The notes beneath the pieces are model-generated. The model worked only from the letters and a program-made list of their open reading frames with translations. It made no database searches and had not been told where the DNA came from. This document shows, piece by piece, positions 25,768 through 34,191 of a DNA stretch of 35,267 nucleotides. Made by a program: the position numbers and the translations under genes. Location: assembly GCA_002716085.1 (NCBI GenBank), contig PAYZ01000016.1, forward strand, positions 1 through 35,267. The letters are read 5' to 3'. The stretch is from Methanobacteriota archaeon. Its GTDB lineage: Archaea > Thermoplasmatota > Poseidoniia > Poseidoniales > Thalassarchaeaceae. Numbering within the stretch: position 1 is the stretch's first letter; every line of letters begins with the position of its first letter.

Positions 25768-25814
25768 GTATTTCCCCATGAGCTTATACCGTATGTTTGT
25801 TGCTGGAGGTTCGG

Positions 25815-27440
25815 ATGCACTCAGCCGGGCCTAAAGGCCCGACCGAGAAGAGAAGTGCCGAGCTGATCGGCGGCCTCTACTTGGTCGGGGCGAAAGGGAA
25901 GTGTTGCGCGGTAATTACTGAGCGACAGCTGACTATCGAGAGAATCGATGGCAAGGGTGTCAGACTAGATTTGGCGGCAATTGAAAGAATGAGGCATCTA
26001 AAGGTTCCAATGCTCCCCTCGGGAACAATCCTCCTTGGAATAATTTCGTTGTATTTGGGAATTACAACAATAGTGGCACCAATTAGTTTCCTTGCCATAG
26101 GCCTCGGTGCATCTGTCATCGTTGCGAATATTGTTTCTAGATATGCCATTCTAGCAATTGAAACTGGATCTGGGGATAGGCATCTAGTCTCAGGAAGCGA
26201 AGCAAACCTTCTGAAACTGTGCCTAATGGTAGACAGAATAAGGCATGGAAGTGGAATTGAGGAAGCTCTGGTAGGACTAGAGAATCTAGAGACAGAGCTT
26301 CCGACATTTCCTGCAATTAGAGATGCGACTGGAAAATTGAGCCCTAAAGACAGTATGTTTCTCCCAGAACCATCCGCTGGAGCAATTGGTAACGAGGTAG
26401 GCCCCATAGTTGGAGCTGAAGAGTTACAAAAAGCGGAAGGGGAATTATCTGTTTCGACACAATTATTGGGGCATTCTGATAATGTTAGTAGGGAGAATGA
26501 TGTTGCTTGGCCAGTTGATATCGAGACGCAACTTGGGGAATCTAAGCAGAATGCTTACGAAAGAGCATGGGGGGGAAGAGAGGCTCCTTCGTGGTACAAG
26601 GAGAAGGAGGTCAATTCAACTGAAGAAAGCAGAATTGAGTCAGCATTTTCTGATGCGACTGAGGGATTGGATATGTTCGCCCCCGGAGGGTTATTCGATT
26701 CAGGGGGCCAAGTAGAAGAAAATGATGAAGGGGGTATGGGACTTTTGGGCTCTTTTGGGACATTCAATAACGATGTTTCCCCCGATAAGTTCCAATCCAG
26801 TTCTCAAATGATCAAGAGGGCGCATGAAGAGTTCGGAGCACCTATTGCTCCTTATTCGAAGCCACTACTCCCCCCGCCGACCGAGGAAGCAGTGAGGGAG
26901 GAGTGCAAGGCTGGAGTTGTAAAGCAGGCCATAGCTAGGCAAGAGCTGAGAATTCAAAAGGTCGGCGAATCTGCAATTCAAAAGGCAAATCTAGAAGATT
27001 ATCCGGCACTAAATAAGTTAGCTTCCACCATGGGAGGTAGTGGGATCCCTAATTCAAAATTAGCAAAGAGAAGTTTTGGTACAGGATGGATTGGGAGACT
27101 ACTAAGTCCAGGAAGTAGCTTTAGTAGGTCTCAGAGAGATTTTTCACACCCTACACAGAATATTGAGACTGAGAGATTCCAGACGTCACAACACATGCGA
27201 CTTAGGAGTGACCAAGATCATCAAGCTGAAGTTGGTTCAAGAATCAGGTCTATGGGGAGAAGTGAAATCTCTACTGCCAGAGATAAGTTAGATTCGATCG
27301 TAAGAAGCGTTTCTAACGGTAATGAGGAAGCCCCAATGAAGCTTGAGTCTCCGGGACAGGCATTAAAATTCAAACAACTCAGGCCTACCTCGTCTAAAGA
27401 GGATCCGCATCCATTACCCGGATTAAGGAGATTGGGCTGA
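25815..27440 (+). CDS. Membrane protein with PH-like N-terminus and long disordered tail
   Basis: 541-residue protein. Residues 18-60 (GGLYLVGAKGKCCAVITERQ, then RIDGKGVRLDLAAIERMRHL) look like the strand pattern of bacterial PH-like domains that sit before membrane helices. Two helices follow at about 68-86 and 88-107. Residues from about 150 to the end are Ser/Glu/Gly-rich with no clear fold, including DMFAPGGLFDSGGQVEENDE. The ATG at 25815 has GGAGG five bases upstream (25805-25809), so it is preferred to the TTG at 25797. Function is unknown. It converges on the PfkB kinase gene with adjacent stops. Confidence 0.75.
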   Translation: MHSAGPKGPTEKRSAELIGGLYLVGAKGKCCAVITERQLTIERIDGKGVRLDLAAIERMRHLKVPMLPSGTILLGIISLYLGITTIVAPISFLAIGLGASVIVANIVSRYAILAIETGSGDRHLVSGSEANLLKLCLMVDRIRHGSGIEEALVGLENLETELPTFPAIRDATGKLSPKDSMFLPEPSAGAIGNEVGPIVGAEELQKAEGELSVSTQLLGHSDNVSRENDVAWPVDIETQLGESKQNAYERAWGGREAPSWYKEKEVNSTEESRIESAFSDATEGLDMFAPGGLFDSGGQVEENDEGGMGLLGSFGTFNNDVSPDKFQSSSQMIKRAHEEFGAPIAPYSKPLLPPPTEEAVREECKAGVVKQAIARQELRIQKVGESAIQKANLEDYPALNKLASTMGGSGIPNSKLAKRSFGTGWIGRLLSPGSSFSRSQRDFSHPTQNIETERFQTSQHMRLRSDQDHQAEVGSRIRSMGRSEISTARDKLDSIVRSVSNGNEEAPMKLESPGQALKFKQLRPTSSKEDPHPLPGLRRLG

Positions 27441-28403
27441 CTAGAGGCCGACTATTCTTCGATATGCATCCATCCTAGCATGGTAAAGGCCCCTTTCGAG
27501 GGATTGTAGTTTGTTTGATCCCAATCCCTCTATTGTGAAAGATGAGGTTACTATTGCGTGAATCAAAGAAGTCCTCATTGATTCGATGTCGTTTAGTACT
27601 CCTTTCCTACCACAAATATTTGCTAGAAGAGCACCTGCGAAAGAGTCGCCGCAACCAGTGGGATCGACTGCCTCAGTAACTGGGAAAGCCGGAAGTGCAA
27701 TTATTCCGCAAGGCAGGTGTGCGAAGACCCCGGAAGATCCACGCTTAATCACTAGGCCTCTAGGCCCATTTCCTGCTGAAACTCCACCGTGTAGGCACTC
27801 GCCAGACAAAATTGGTTGTATGGCCTTTGTGAAAACTTCTTCTCCGGAAATGGCACAGACTTCCTCTTCATTTAGGATGGCTAAATCCGCCTTCCTTAGT
27901 GCTAGAGATAATTGTTCAAACTCGGTTTCAATCCAAAGCATGAATGTATCTATGGCAGTAATCTCAGATTCCGGGCATTGATCGAGCACAGATACTTGCG
28001 AAGATGGATGGGTGTTTGCACAGAATAGGACACTTGGCGAAGACCATTGAGTAGGGATATCGGGATTAAATTCTCCTAGGACGTTTACCTCCGTAGAAAT
28101 CGTCTCTACGTTTTCCATGGACCCTTCGTACTTTCCGGACCACCGGAATGTCTTCCCTGATAGTTTAGAAACCCCAGAAAAGTCAATCCCTACGTTTTCC
28201 AGTAGAAATTGGTGCTCCCCCATAAAATCATCACCAATAGGGGCTACCATTCCAACTCTGAATGTCCCATCTGGAGTTCTTGGCAGATGGAATGCTGCGG
28301 AAACTGCTGAATGAACTGCAGATCCCCCGAGAATGTCTGAACCGCTCCCGACTGGAGTCTCAATGTCGTCATACCCGATGCTTCCAACTATCACTAGTTC
28401 CAT
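27441..28403 (-). CDS. PfkB-family carbohydrate/nucleoside kinase
   Basis: Ribokinase-fold (PfkB) kinase of 320 residues. It has the glycine pair after strand two (DILGGSAVHSAVSAA) and the C-terminal signature EAVDPTGCGDSFAGALLA with the catalytic Asp in GCGD. VGMVAPIGDDFMGEHQ matches the family's lid region. The substrate cannot be told; sugars and nucleosides are both common. The ATG follows the biotin carboxylase stop by one base, and a G6 ribosome site lies inside the end of that gene, so the two are translationally linked. Confidence 0.9.
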   Translation of the reverse strand: MELVIVGSIGYDDIETPVGSGSDILGGSAVHSAVSAAFHLPRTPDGTFRVGMVAPIGDDFMGEHQFLLENVGIDFSGVSKLSGKTFRWSGKYEGSMENVETISTEVNVLGEFNPDIPTQWSSPSVLFCANTHPSSQVSVLDQCPESEITAIDTFMLWIETEFEQLSLALRKADLAILNEEEVCAISGEEVFTKAIQPILSGECLHGGVSAGNGPRGLVIKRGSSGVFAHLPCGIIALPAFPVTEAVDPTGCGDSFAGALLANICGRKGVLNDIESMRTSLIHAIVTSSFTIEGLGSNKLQSLERGLYHARMDAYRRIVGL

Positions 28404-28404
28404 A

Positions 28405-29751
28405 CTAATGCCCCCCTGTAAGCAGATCTGGGTGACTCTCCAGATAATCCGTAGTGATGTTTCTTTCTATAAAATCCAATTCTCGGAGAATTTGTCTATG
28501 TAGTGGAATTAGCGAGTCGACTCCAATCAATACTGTTTCTTCCAAAGCAGAGTCCAATCTGGCTATCGCCTGTTCCCTGCTTGGGGCCCAAGAAATTATC
28601 TTGGCCAGTAGTGAGTCGAATGATCCCGGCATATCATATCCTGAGAAACCATGTGTATCAACTCGTATCCCTGGACCTCCGGGCCAATGACAATCCCATA
28701 ACTTTCCTGGAGATGGCTCTAGGGTTTCTGGGTTCTCAGCATTTATCCTCGCCTGAATTGCGTGTCCGGAGAAATTTACTTGATTCTGGGAGATAGGAAG
28801 GGGCTCTCCTGAGGCGACGATGATTCCAAATGAAACCAAATCGAAACCAGTAATCATTTCCGTAACAGTGTGCTCAACTTGTACTCTGGGATTTACCTCC
28901 ATGAAATAGAACTCACCTTCAGAGTTCCTTAGAAACTCAAATGTTGCTAAGCCACGGTAGCCAATTGCTTCTGCTCCGGAAATGACCCTGGAGCCGATTT
29001 CTTCTCTCTGTTCGTCACTAAGCCATGGGCCTTCCTCAATTATTTTCTGGTGCCTCCTCTGAATTGAGCAAAATCTCTCCCCGAGATGTATTGCCCTCTT
29101 TCCGTCACCAATCACCTGGAACTCAATATGCTCGGCAGAATCGATATACTCCTCGATGAAGACCCTATCGTCTCCAAATGCCGACTTGGCCCTTCCTTGG
29201 CAGAGCCTTAGGGCCGAGTCGAAATCTGACTTATCGTTGACGACTTGCATGCCAATACCACCACCTCCAGAAGCTGCCTTGATCATTACAGGGAAGCCAA
29301 TCTCTGAGGCAATTTGCAAAGCCCCATCCGAGTCAGTTATCGGGTCCTTAGTTGCCTTTGCTACTGGGATTCCAGCCTTTGACATGGCCTCCCTAGCAGC
29401 AATCTTGTCTCCTAGTAGACTAAGAGACTCTGGCGAAGGGCCAATGAATGTAATTCCCTCTTCAGACAACCTCTGCGCGAAGGTTGCATTCTCAGATAAG
29501 AATCCGTAGCCGGGATGGACTGCGTCTGCACCAACTTCCTTTGCAGCGGAGACGATTGCCTCTATGTCCAAGTATGATGCCAATGGGTCGTCACGAGGGA
29601 TGTAATAACCCTCATTTGCTAATCTAACAGGAAGAGACAAGCGGTCCTCCCTGCCATGAATTACAACTGATTCTACGCCTAATGATCTGAGTGAGCGGAT
29701 AATCCTTAGCGCTATCTCACCCCTATTTGCAACCAATACTCGGCGGAACAC
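28405..29751 (-). CDS. accC: Biotin carboxylase (AccC-type, stand-alone)
   Basis: ATP-grasp biotin carboxylase of an acyl-CoA (acetyl/propionyl) or related carboxylase. The 448-residue protein has the N-terminal RRVLVANRGEIALRIIRS, HPGYGFLSEN, the glycine-rich ATP loop IKAASGGGGIGM, the catalytic FMEVNPRVQVEHTVTE and the biotin-side GSFDSLLAKIISW. The length is that of a separate biotin carboxylase, with no biotinyl domain attached. The carrier protein and carboxyltransferase are not in the window. The start is a GTG without a ribosome site, 42 bases after the reductase gene. Confidence 0.95.
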   Translation of the reverse strand: MFRRVLVANRGEIALRIIRSLRSLGVESVVIHGREDRLSLPVRLANEGYYIPRDDPLASYLDIEAIVSAAKEVGADAVHPGYGFLSENATFAQRLSEEGITFIGPSPESLSLLGDKIAAREAMSKAGIPVAKATKDPITDSDGALQIASEIGFPVMIKAASGGGGIGMQVVNDKSDFDSALRLCQGRAKSAFGDDRVFIEEYIDSAEHIEFQVIGDGKRAIHLGERFCSIQRRHQKIIEEGPWLSDEQREEIGSRVISGAEAIGYRGLATFEFLRNSEGEFYFMEVNPRVQVEHTVTEMITGFDLVSFGIIVASGEPLPISQNQVNFSGHAIQARINAENPETLEPSPGKLWDCHWPGGPGIRVDTHGFSGYDMPGSFDSLLAKIISWAPSREQAIARLDSALEETVLIGVDSLIPLHRQILRELDFIERNITTDYLESHPDLLTGGH

Positions 29752-29793
29752 GAGTTAATGCCAAGTGTAATTTGGTTTGAGTGAATCGGCGCT

Positions 29794-31071
29794 TCAATAA
29801 ACGTCCCTGAGGTACCTTTTCTCGGTCTTCATCAAACCTGTCTCAACGAAATCCTTTGCTTCATCGGGACTCATGTCTCCAAATTCTGAGCATATTTCTA
29901 TCAGGGTTTTGTGCACATCTTTGGCCATGTACTGCTTGTCTCCGCAGACATAGAAATATGCACCATTATCTATCCAATCCCAGATTTCCTTTCCTTGGTT
30001 TTTCATGAGATGCTGAACGTATACCTTTTCTGAACCCTGTCTGGACCAAGCAAGATCGTGCTTCGTGATTAGCCCCTTCTTCTTCCAATCCTCCATCTCA
30101 TCCCGGTAAAGATACTCCCCCTCCTCGGTCCAGTCTCCGAAGAAAAGCCAGTTTCTTCCTCCAGACTTATCGATTTCTCTCTGTTGAAGAAATGCCCTGA
30201 AGGGAGCAATCCCAGTTCCAGGACCAACCATTATTATGTCTTTTGAGCCATCTTCTGGGAGTATAAATGATCTAGTTGGAGACATGTATACTCCGACTTC
30301 AGTCTCGTTTGTTTCGCAACGATCGGCCATGAATCCAGTGCAAAGGCCAGTCCTGTCCCTTTCGTGATGATTGTACCTGACAATTGCCACGGTCAGATGA
30401 ACGGTTCCTTTCTCAAATTCGGGACTGCTTGCTATAGAGTAAAGCCTTCCCTTCAGACGATCCATTCCCTCGATAAGCTGTTGGGGTGTGAATCCGAATC
30501 CTCGAAAGTCATCCAATGCGTCGAGGTAATCCCTTGACCAGATGTAGTCCTCCATGGACTCAGGATTAGACGTTAGTTCCGCAAGAAGAATTGCTGAGTT
30601 ATCCCCGAATGATCCAATCTCCACATAACCATCTGGAGCATCCCCTTCTCCCCCTTCACTATTCCAGTCCATTATTAGAGATCCATCTGTGGAGAACCTC
30701 TTCCTACCCACTATTCTCAACTCGATTGGAGATGAGTTTTCTTGGATTCTACCAGCTATTCCATTAAGCCACTTCTTGGAAACTCGGTGAATCTCATAAC
30801 GGTCTGTAAGTGCCTCCCTAAGTGTGCATTCTCCCAAATGAGTTTCTACTACTTCTTCTCCTGTGAAGCCAGCCGATTTAAGTAAGCTTTCTACCAATTC
30901 GGGAGGGCACTTTGGAACTACTCCTAAAGCATCTCCGGCCTTGTATTCCAAACCAGAGTCCTTTAGCTCGAAAACTATGTGTCTGGTCTCCTTCCGAGAT
31001 CCGTCCCCATTCAGGATGAAATTTTCAGAAATGGTAGACATGTAAGGATTCTTTGCGCTCCAGTCGGCCAT
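29794..31071 (-). CDS. CysJ-type FAD/NADPH reductase without flavodoxin domain
   Basis: Ferredoxin-NADP reductase-like protein of the cytochrome P450 reductase/sulfite reductase group, 425 residues. It has the connecting domain (YKAGDALGVVPKCPPELVE) and FAD-binding RLYSIASSP. The NADPH-binding part reads MVGPGTGIAPFRAFLQQRE, with YVCGDKQYMAKDVHKTL and the terminal aromatic KRYLRDVY. The N-terminal FMN flavodoxin domain of CysJ is missing, so it must pass electrons to a separate partner, perhaps a ferredoxin, flavodoxin or sulfite reductase, none of which is seen nearby. It is the first gene of the operon with biotin carboxylase and PfkB, and diverges from the next gene over 46 bases. Confidence 0.93.
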   Translation of the reverse strand: MADWSAKNPYMSTISENFILNGDGSRKETRHIVFELKDSGLEYKAGDALGVVPKCPPELVESLLKSAGFTGEEVVETHLGECTLREALTDRYEIHRVSKKWLNGIAGRIQENSSPIELRIVGRKRFSTDGSLIMDWNSEGGEGDAPDGYVEIGSFGDNSAILLAELTSNPESMEDYIWSRDYLDALDDFRGFGFTPQQLIEGMDRLKGRLYSIASSPEFEKGTVHLTVAIVRYNHHERDRTGLCTGFMADRCETNETEVGVYMSPTRSFILPEDGSKDIIMVGPGTGIAPFRAFLQQREIDKSGGRNWLFFGDWTEEGEYLYRDEMEDWKKKGLITKHDLAWSRQGSEKVYVQHLMKNQGKEIWDWIDNGAYFYVCGDKQYMAKDVHKTLIEICSEFGDMSPDEAKDFVETGLMKTEKRYLRDVY

Positions 31072-31117
31072 AACTATCCCCGATGTTCGGGAAAGTATTA
31101 CAGCTTATGAATCGAAT

Positions 31118-31969
31118 GTGAAGGAAAGTTCCTGGAGAAGTAAGCATCAAGGATTAGTATGCAAGCCCGAGTTTGTGGCAGAGCTACATTTCCTAGGAAC
31201 TGGGAATGCATTCTCGCCCCCTGGCAGGATGCATGCGCTGGCGCTATTGGATGGGGAGATCCTCATTGATGCGCCCCCCACGGTACTCCCTCAGCTTAGG
31301 AGGGCAGGAGTAACTCCTAGCCAACTGAAGCACGTTCTATTCACTCACTGGCACGCGGACCATACCTTTGGATTTCCTTTTCTTATGCTAGATAGAGAAA
31401 AAATGGGGGATCTGGATGGGTGTGATAGTGTTTTGGAAATTCATTGCAGGCCTGGGGGGAAGGAGCTGCTTACCGAGCTATGTGATTCTGGATTCCCGGG
31501 TAGTCTTGATGAGATTCTAGCTGAGGGAATTCGATGGAATAATTCAGAAGAGGGTGATCTGGATGGTACAGATTGGAGTTTTGAGCGGTTCCCAGTAATC
31601 CATTCCCCAGAAACTGATCCACATGGATATTGCTTAACCCATAGGGACGGAGTTAGGATTCTTCACTGTGGGGACTCGGGGCCGTGCCAGGAAATTGAGG
31701 ATCGAGCCCCAGAGTCTCAAATTGTAATTCTCGAGATGGGAGTGCCTGATTTTGTGAAGAGCCCATTCCATCACAATCCCTCGGACATAATGTCATTTTC
31801 AAGAAGGCACCCTGAAACAAGAATATTAGTTACTCACAATTATGCTAAATCACCAGAAAGTAGACAGGGGTTCGAAATTCCAGATTTACCAAATGAGATA
31901 TTGCAGCTTAATGATGGGGATTCGATCGTGATTGGCGAAGATGCTTCAATTAGTGTTAAGAAAATATAA
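31118..31969 (+). CDS. Metallo-beta-lactamase-fold hydrolase (RNase Z-like)
   Basis: Metallo-beta-lactamase fold enzyme of 283 residues, closest in shape to RNase Z and related phosphodiesterases. It has the leading ELHFLGTGNAF strand, the two-metal motif HWHADH at 77-82, a further His (VIHSP), the bridging Asp in LHCGDSG and the late His in LVTHNY. Whether it processes tRNA 3' ends or acts on small molecules is open. In this genome region the one tRNA gene already encodes CCA. The GTG at 31118 was taken as the start; a GTG at 31175, right before the first strand, is an alternative. Confidence 0.87.
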   Translation: MKESSWRSKHQGLVCKPEFVAELHFLGTGNAFSPPGRMHALALLDGEILIDAPPTVLPQLRRAGVTPSQLKHVLFTHWHADHTFGFPFLMLDREKMGDLDGCDSVLEIHCRPGGKELLTELCDSGFPGSLDEILAEGIRWNNSEEGDLDGTDWSFERFPVIHSPETDPHGYCLTHRDGVRILHCGDSGPCQEIEDRAPESQIVILEMGVPDFVKSPFHHNPSDIMSFSRRHPETRILVTHNYAKSPESRQGFEIPDLPNEILQLNDGDSIVIGEDASISVKKI

Positions 31970-32078
31970 AAAAAATTTACTATTATATATATTCAAACGA
32001 TTAAGTATTCACCCATATTGAAAAAATTGGAGGAGAAGGAGATTATTCTGATCTTTGAAAATGGTCTCTTCATTTTTA

Positions 32079-32105
32079 TTTTGAATTTCATTGAAAGAAT
32101 CAAAA
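32079..32105. repeat. Nested inverted repeat in candidate origin
   Basis: The outer arms TTTTGA and TCAAAA enclose the inner arms TTTC and GAAA, offset by one and three bases. The arrangement is nearly symmetrical about the middle of the element. Confidence 0.55.
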
Positions 32106-32114
32106 ATATTTTAC

Positions 32115-32139
32115 AATTAGTGTAGAAAATACACTGATT
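32115..32139. repeat. Inverted repeat AGTGTA-GAAAA-TACACT in candidate origin
   Basis: Perfect six-base arms at 32119-32124 and 32130-32135 around GAAAA, extended by AAT/ATT after one mismatch. The AGTGTAGAAAA part loosely recalls the AGTGGAAAC core of euryarchaeal origin boxes, but with an inserted base. Confidence 0.6.
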
Positions 32140-32166
32140 TAATTATCCGAAAAATGATGTACTGAT

Positions 32167-32190
32167 AATCTACATTAATTGTTATAGATT
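32167..32190. repeat. Inverted repeat AATCTA...TAGATT in candidate origin
   Basis: Six-base arms separated by 12 bases, with a smaller ACA/TGT pair inside. It shares the TGTAGAT word with other copies in the region. Confidence 0.5.
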
Positions 32191-32347
32191 TGAAAAATAC
32201 AGAATTACTTTCATTGTAGATGTGTTATGTAAAATCGATAAAAAACTCATCCAATCAGGACAGTCTTATTACCCCAAACACACTCGCTTCAGAGACCTAC
32301 TGCACCAATGAACTCGGATGGGAGGGAGATTTGGTTGTAGAAAGGTA

Positions 32348-32360
32348 ACATTTACAATGT
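32348..32360. promoter_or_regulatory. Small palindrome just before orc1/cdc6 start
   Basis: ACATT-TAC-AATGT, a perfect dyad nine bases before the ATG. Its position suits an operator for the initiator gene; this is inference. Confidence 0.4.
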
Positions 32361-32368
32361 GATAAAAA

Positions 32369-33607
32369 ATGGATGGAAATATTTTCGAAAAGATTCTTGG
32401 TCAGGATAGTCTATTCACTGACAGAAGAGCTTTCGATCATGCATTTGAACCCGCAAGGCTGCCTCACAGAGAACACGAATTAGATGCTTTAGTTCGGAAT
32501 TTAGTAGATGCATTGAACGGCCATATTCCATCAAATATGCTCCTTTATGGGGTCCCGGGCTCCGGTAAGACGGTAGTTACCAGATTTGTACTAAGTCAGC
32601 TTAGAGATAAGGGAATAGAGATGAGCCAGACTGTGAAGACCTATGAAATCAATTGTAGGAATGTGGACACAAAGTACAGAGTTGTCCAGTCAATAGCGAC
32701 ACAGTTGGCCCAGAGGGGTGATTCCCCCGTTCCATTCACAGGGTGGCCTACTGATAGGGTACTTGAGACTCTGGTTTACAGAATGAATCGTCTTGGTGGA
32801 GTCCATATCATTGTCCTTGATGAAGTTGACAACCTTGTAGACAAAGGTGGAGATGACCTACTTTATGCACTTACGAGTCTGAATACCTTGTTAGAAAATG
32901 GGAGATGCTCGATAATTGGCATTAGTAACGATCTGCACTTCACACAGCATCTAGATCCCAGGGTTAGTTCTAGACTTAGCCAAGAGGATATCGTTTTCCA
33001 TCCTTATGTAGCTACTGAGATTCAGAACATTCTGTCCGAGAGAGCTGTGATGGGGATCAAAGAAGGTGTCCTTGATGAAGGAGTAATCAAGTTGTGCTCA
33101 GCATTAGCAGCTCAGGAACACGGGGATGCCAGAAGAGCGTTGGACTTGTTGAGAATTTCCGTACAAAAAGCCGAGCAGAGGTCCCAGACCAAGGTGAATA
33201 CCAAGCATGTAAGGTTGGCACAGAGCCAACTTGAATATGATCAAGTAACTCCGGTGATCAAAACCTTGCCCCTCCATCAAAAGCTAGTTCTGTTTTCCAT
33301 CTGCTTGAATGAAGAAAATGGGCTAAGAAATATTTCAACGGGAGAGGTATATAGGACCTATTCTGAAGCTTGCTCAAAGATAGGGACTGAGCCGCTAACA
33401 ACTAGGAGAGTATCTTCGTTACTGAATGAATTGGACACTATAGGGCTAATTATGGCTAGAAATGTAAGCAAAGGCAGAGGTGGGAGGAGCAAACAGGTAA
33501 ATTCTGCTATCCCCAAGGCAATTGATGCGATATCGTTGATGAGTGAGAATGAGTCATTAGTCAATGATGCGTCAATGGGAAAGTACAATCTTCAGGGCCG
33601 TCTTTAG
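32369..33607 (+). CDS. orc1/cdc6: Orc1/Cdc6 replication initiator
   Basis: Archaeal initiator that binds origins and loads the MCM helicase. The 412-residue protein has the AAA+ Walker A GVPGSGKT (61-68), Walker B IIVLDEVDNL, sensor 1 GISNDLHF, and a sensor 2 region with GDARRALDLLRIS. A C-terminal winged-helix domain (about 300-390) ends in the wing segment SKGRGGRSKQVNS. The ATG at 32369 has no ribosome site (GATAAAAA precedes it), so the message may be leaderless or start very close. It lies beside the candidate origin, as is typical. Confidence 0.96.
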   Translation: MDGNIFEKILGQDSLFTDRRAFDHAFEPARLPHREHELDALVRNLVDALNGHIPSNMLLYGVPGSGKTVVTRFVLSQLRDKGIEMSQTVKTYEINCRNVDTKYRVVQSIATQLAQRGDSPVPFTGWPTDRVLETLVYRMNRLGGVHIIVLDEVDNLVDKGGDDLLYALTSLNTLLENGRCSIIGISNDLHFTQHLDPRVSSRLSQEDIVFHPYVATEIQNILSERAVMGIKEGVLDEGVIKLCSALAAQEHGDARRALDLLRISVQKAEQRSQTKVNTKHVRLAQSQLEYDQVTPVIKTLPLHQKLVLFSICLNEENGLRNISTGEVYRTYSEACSKIGTEPLTTRRVSSLLNELDTIGLIMARNVSKGRGGRSKQVNSAIPKAIDAISLMSENESLVNDASMGKYNLQGRL

Positions 33608-33654
33608 GGTAGGTTCTGACAACGATTAAACCAAAGGGTCAGGACGGCGGCCCG

Positions 33655-34191
33655 ATGTCGGAAGAGGACAGGGGCTGGATGGAGTCCCTTCTTGCCCCGA
33701 GTGTTTCTCTATCGGCAGGAGCAATTATTGTTGGATCTTGGATGCTTCTTCTAACGATAATTAATATTGCCTTCGGAGCTTTTTCAGGTGGTAGAAAGAT
33801 TAACTGGATTGACTTCATGACTAACGGTTCGAACACAAATTCGGTACATTCAGTAGGCATAACTTTCCCAGACGACATTGTTTTTGGAATCCTGAGTATT
33901 TCCATTGTTGGAGCTGGAGTGTACGGAATGGGTGCAGCAAGGGAAGGTGGTTTCTCTGGATGGGCATCAAAACTTCCAGAAGATAGGATCATCACTAGTT
34001 TGTTCTCTGCGAAGGATGGATTGCAGAGAACCTTTGCGAGCTGGCTAATTTTATTCGGATCGATGTACTATTTTATCTGGAGTTCATTAGAATCCACATG
34101 GGTTGACCCTGGGGTCTACTCTGTAATGGTTGCACTTGTCTCAATGGGGATCGGGATCCATTGGATTCAGGATTCTAGTTCTTCTGGTTAG
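33655..34191 (+). CDS. Hypothetical four-helix membrane protein
   Basis: 178-residue protein of unknown function with about four membrane segments: residues 18-41, 74-95, 126-143 and 150-168. The first loop (FSGGRKINWIDFMTNGSNTN) is polar and probably outside or between helices. No catalytic motif is seen. The ATG at 33655 lies 47 bases after orc1/cdc6, on the same strand, and could belong to its transcript. It converges on the CoA-synthesis gene with a 4-base overlap of the ends. Confidence 0.75.
   Translation: MSEEDRGWMESLLAPSVSLSAGAIIVGSWMLLLTIINIAFGAFSGGRKINWIDFMTNGSNTNSVHSVGITFPDDIVFGILSISIVGAGVYGMGAAREGGFSGWASKLPEDRIITSLFSAKDGLQRTFASWLILFGSMYYFIWSSLESTWVDPGVYSVMVALVSMGIGIHWIQDSSSSG

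Larger units (their letters stand above)
31970..32368. other. AT-rich gene-free region, candidate replication origin
   Basis: 399 bases without any convincing gene, directly upstream of orc1/cdc6. Positions 32101-32220 are about 22 percent G+C by direct count, far below the flanking genes. It opens with an A/T run (TTTACTATTATATATATT). It holds three inverted repeats (32079-32105, 32115-32139, 32167-32190), several TTGAAAA copies (32018, 32055, 32190) and TGTAGA copies in both orientations (32121, 32168, 32215, 32336). Archaeal origins usually lie beside orc1/cdc6 and combine a duplex-unwinding element with initiator repeats. The canonical ORB sequence is not present, so the assignment is by context. 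Confidence 0.6.

Noticed and set aside
32230-32368. Possible small RNA in the right part of the gap before orc1/cdc6
   Set aside because: No recognisable fold, promoter-terminator pair or known RNA motif could be found by eye.
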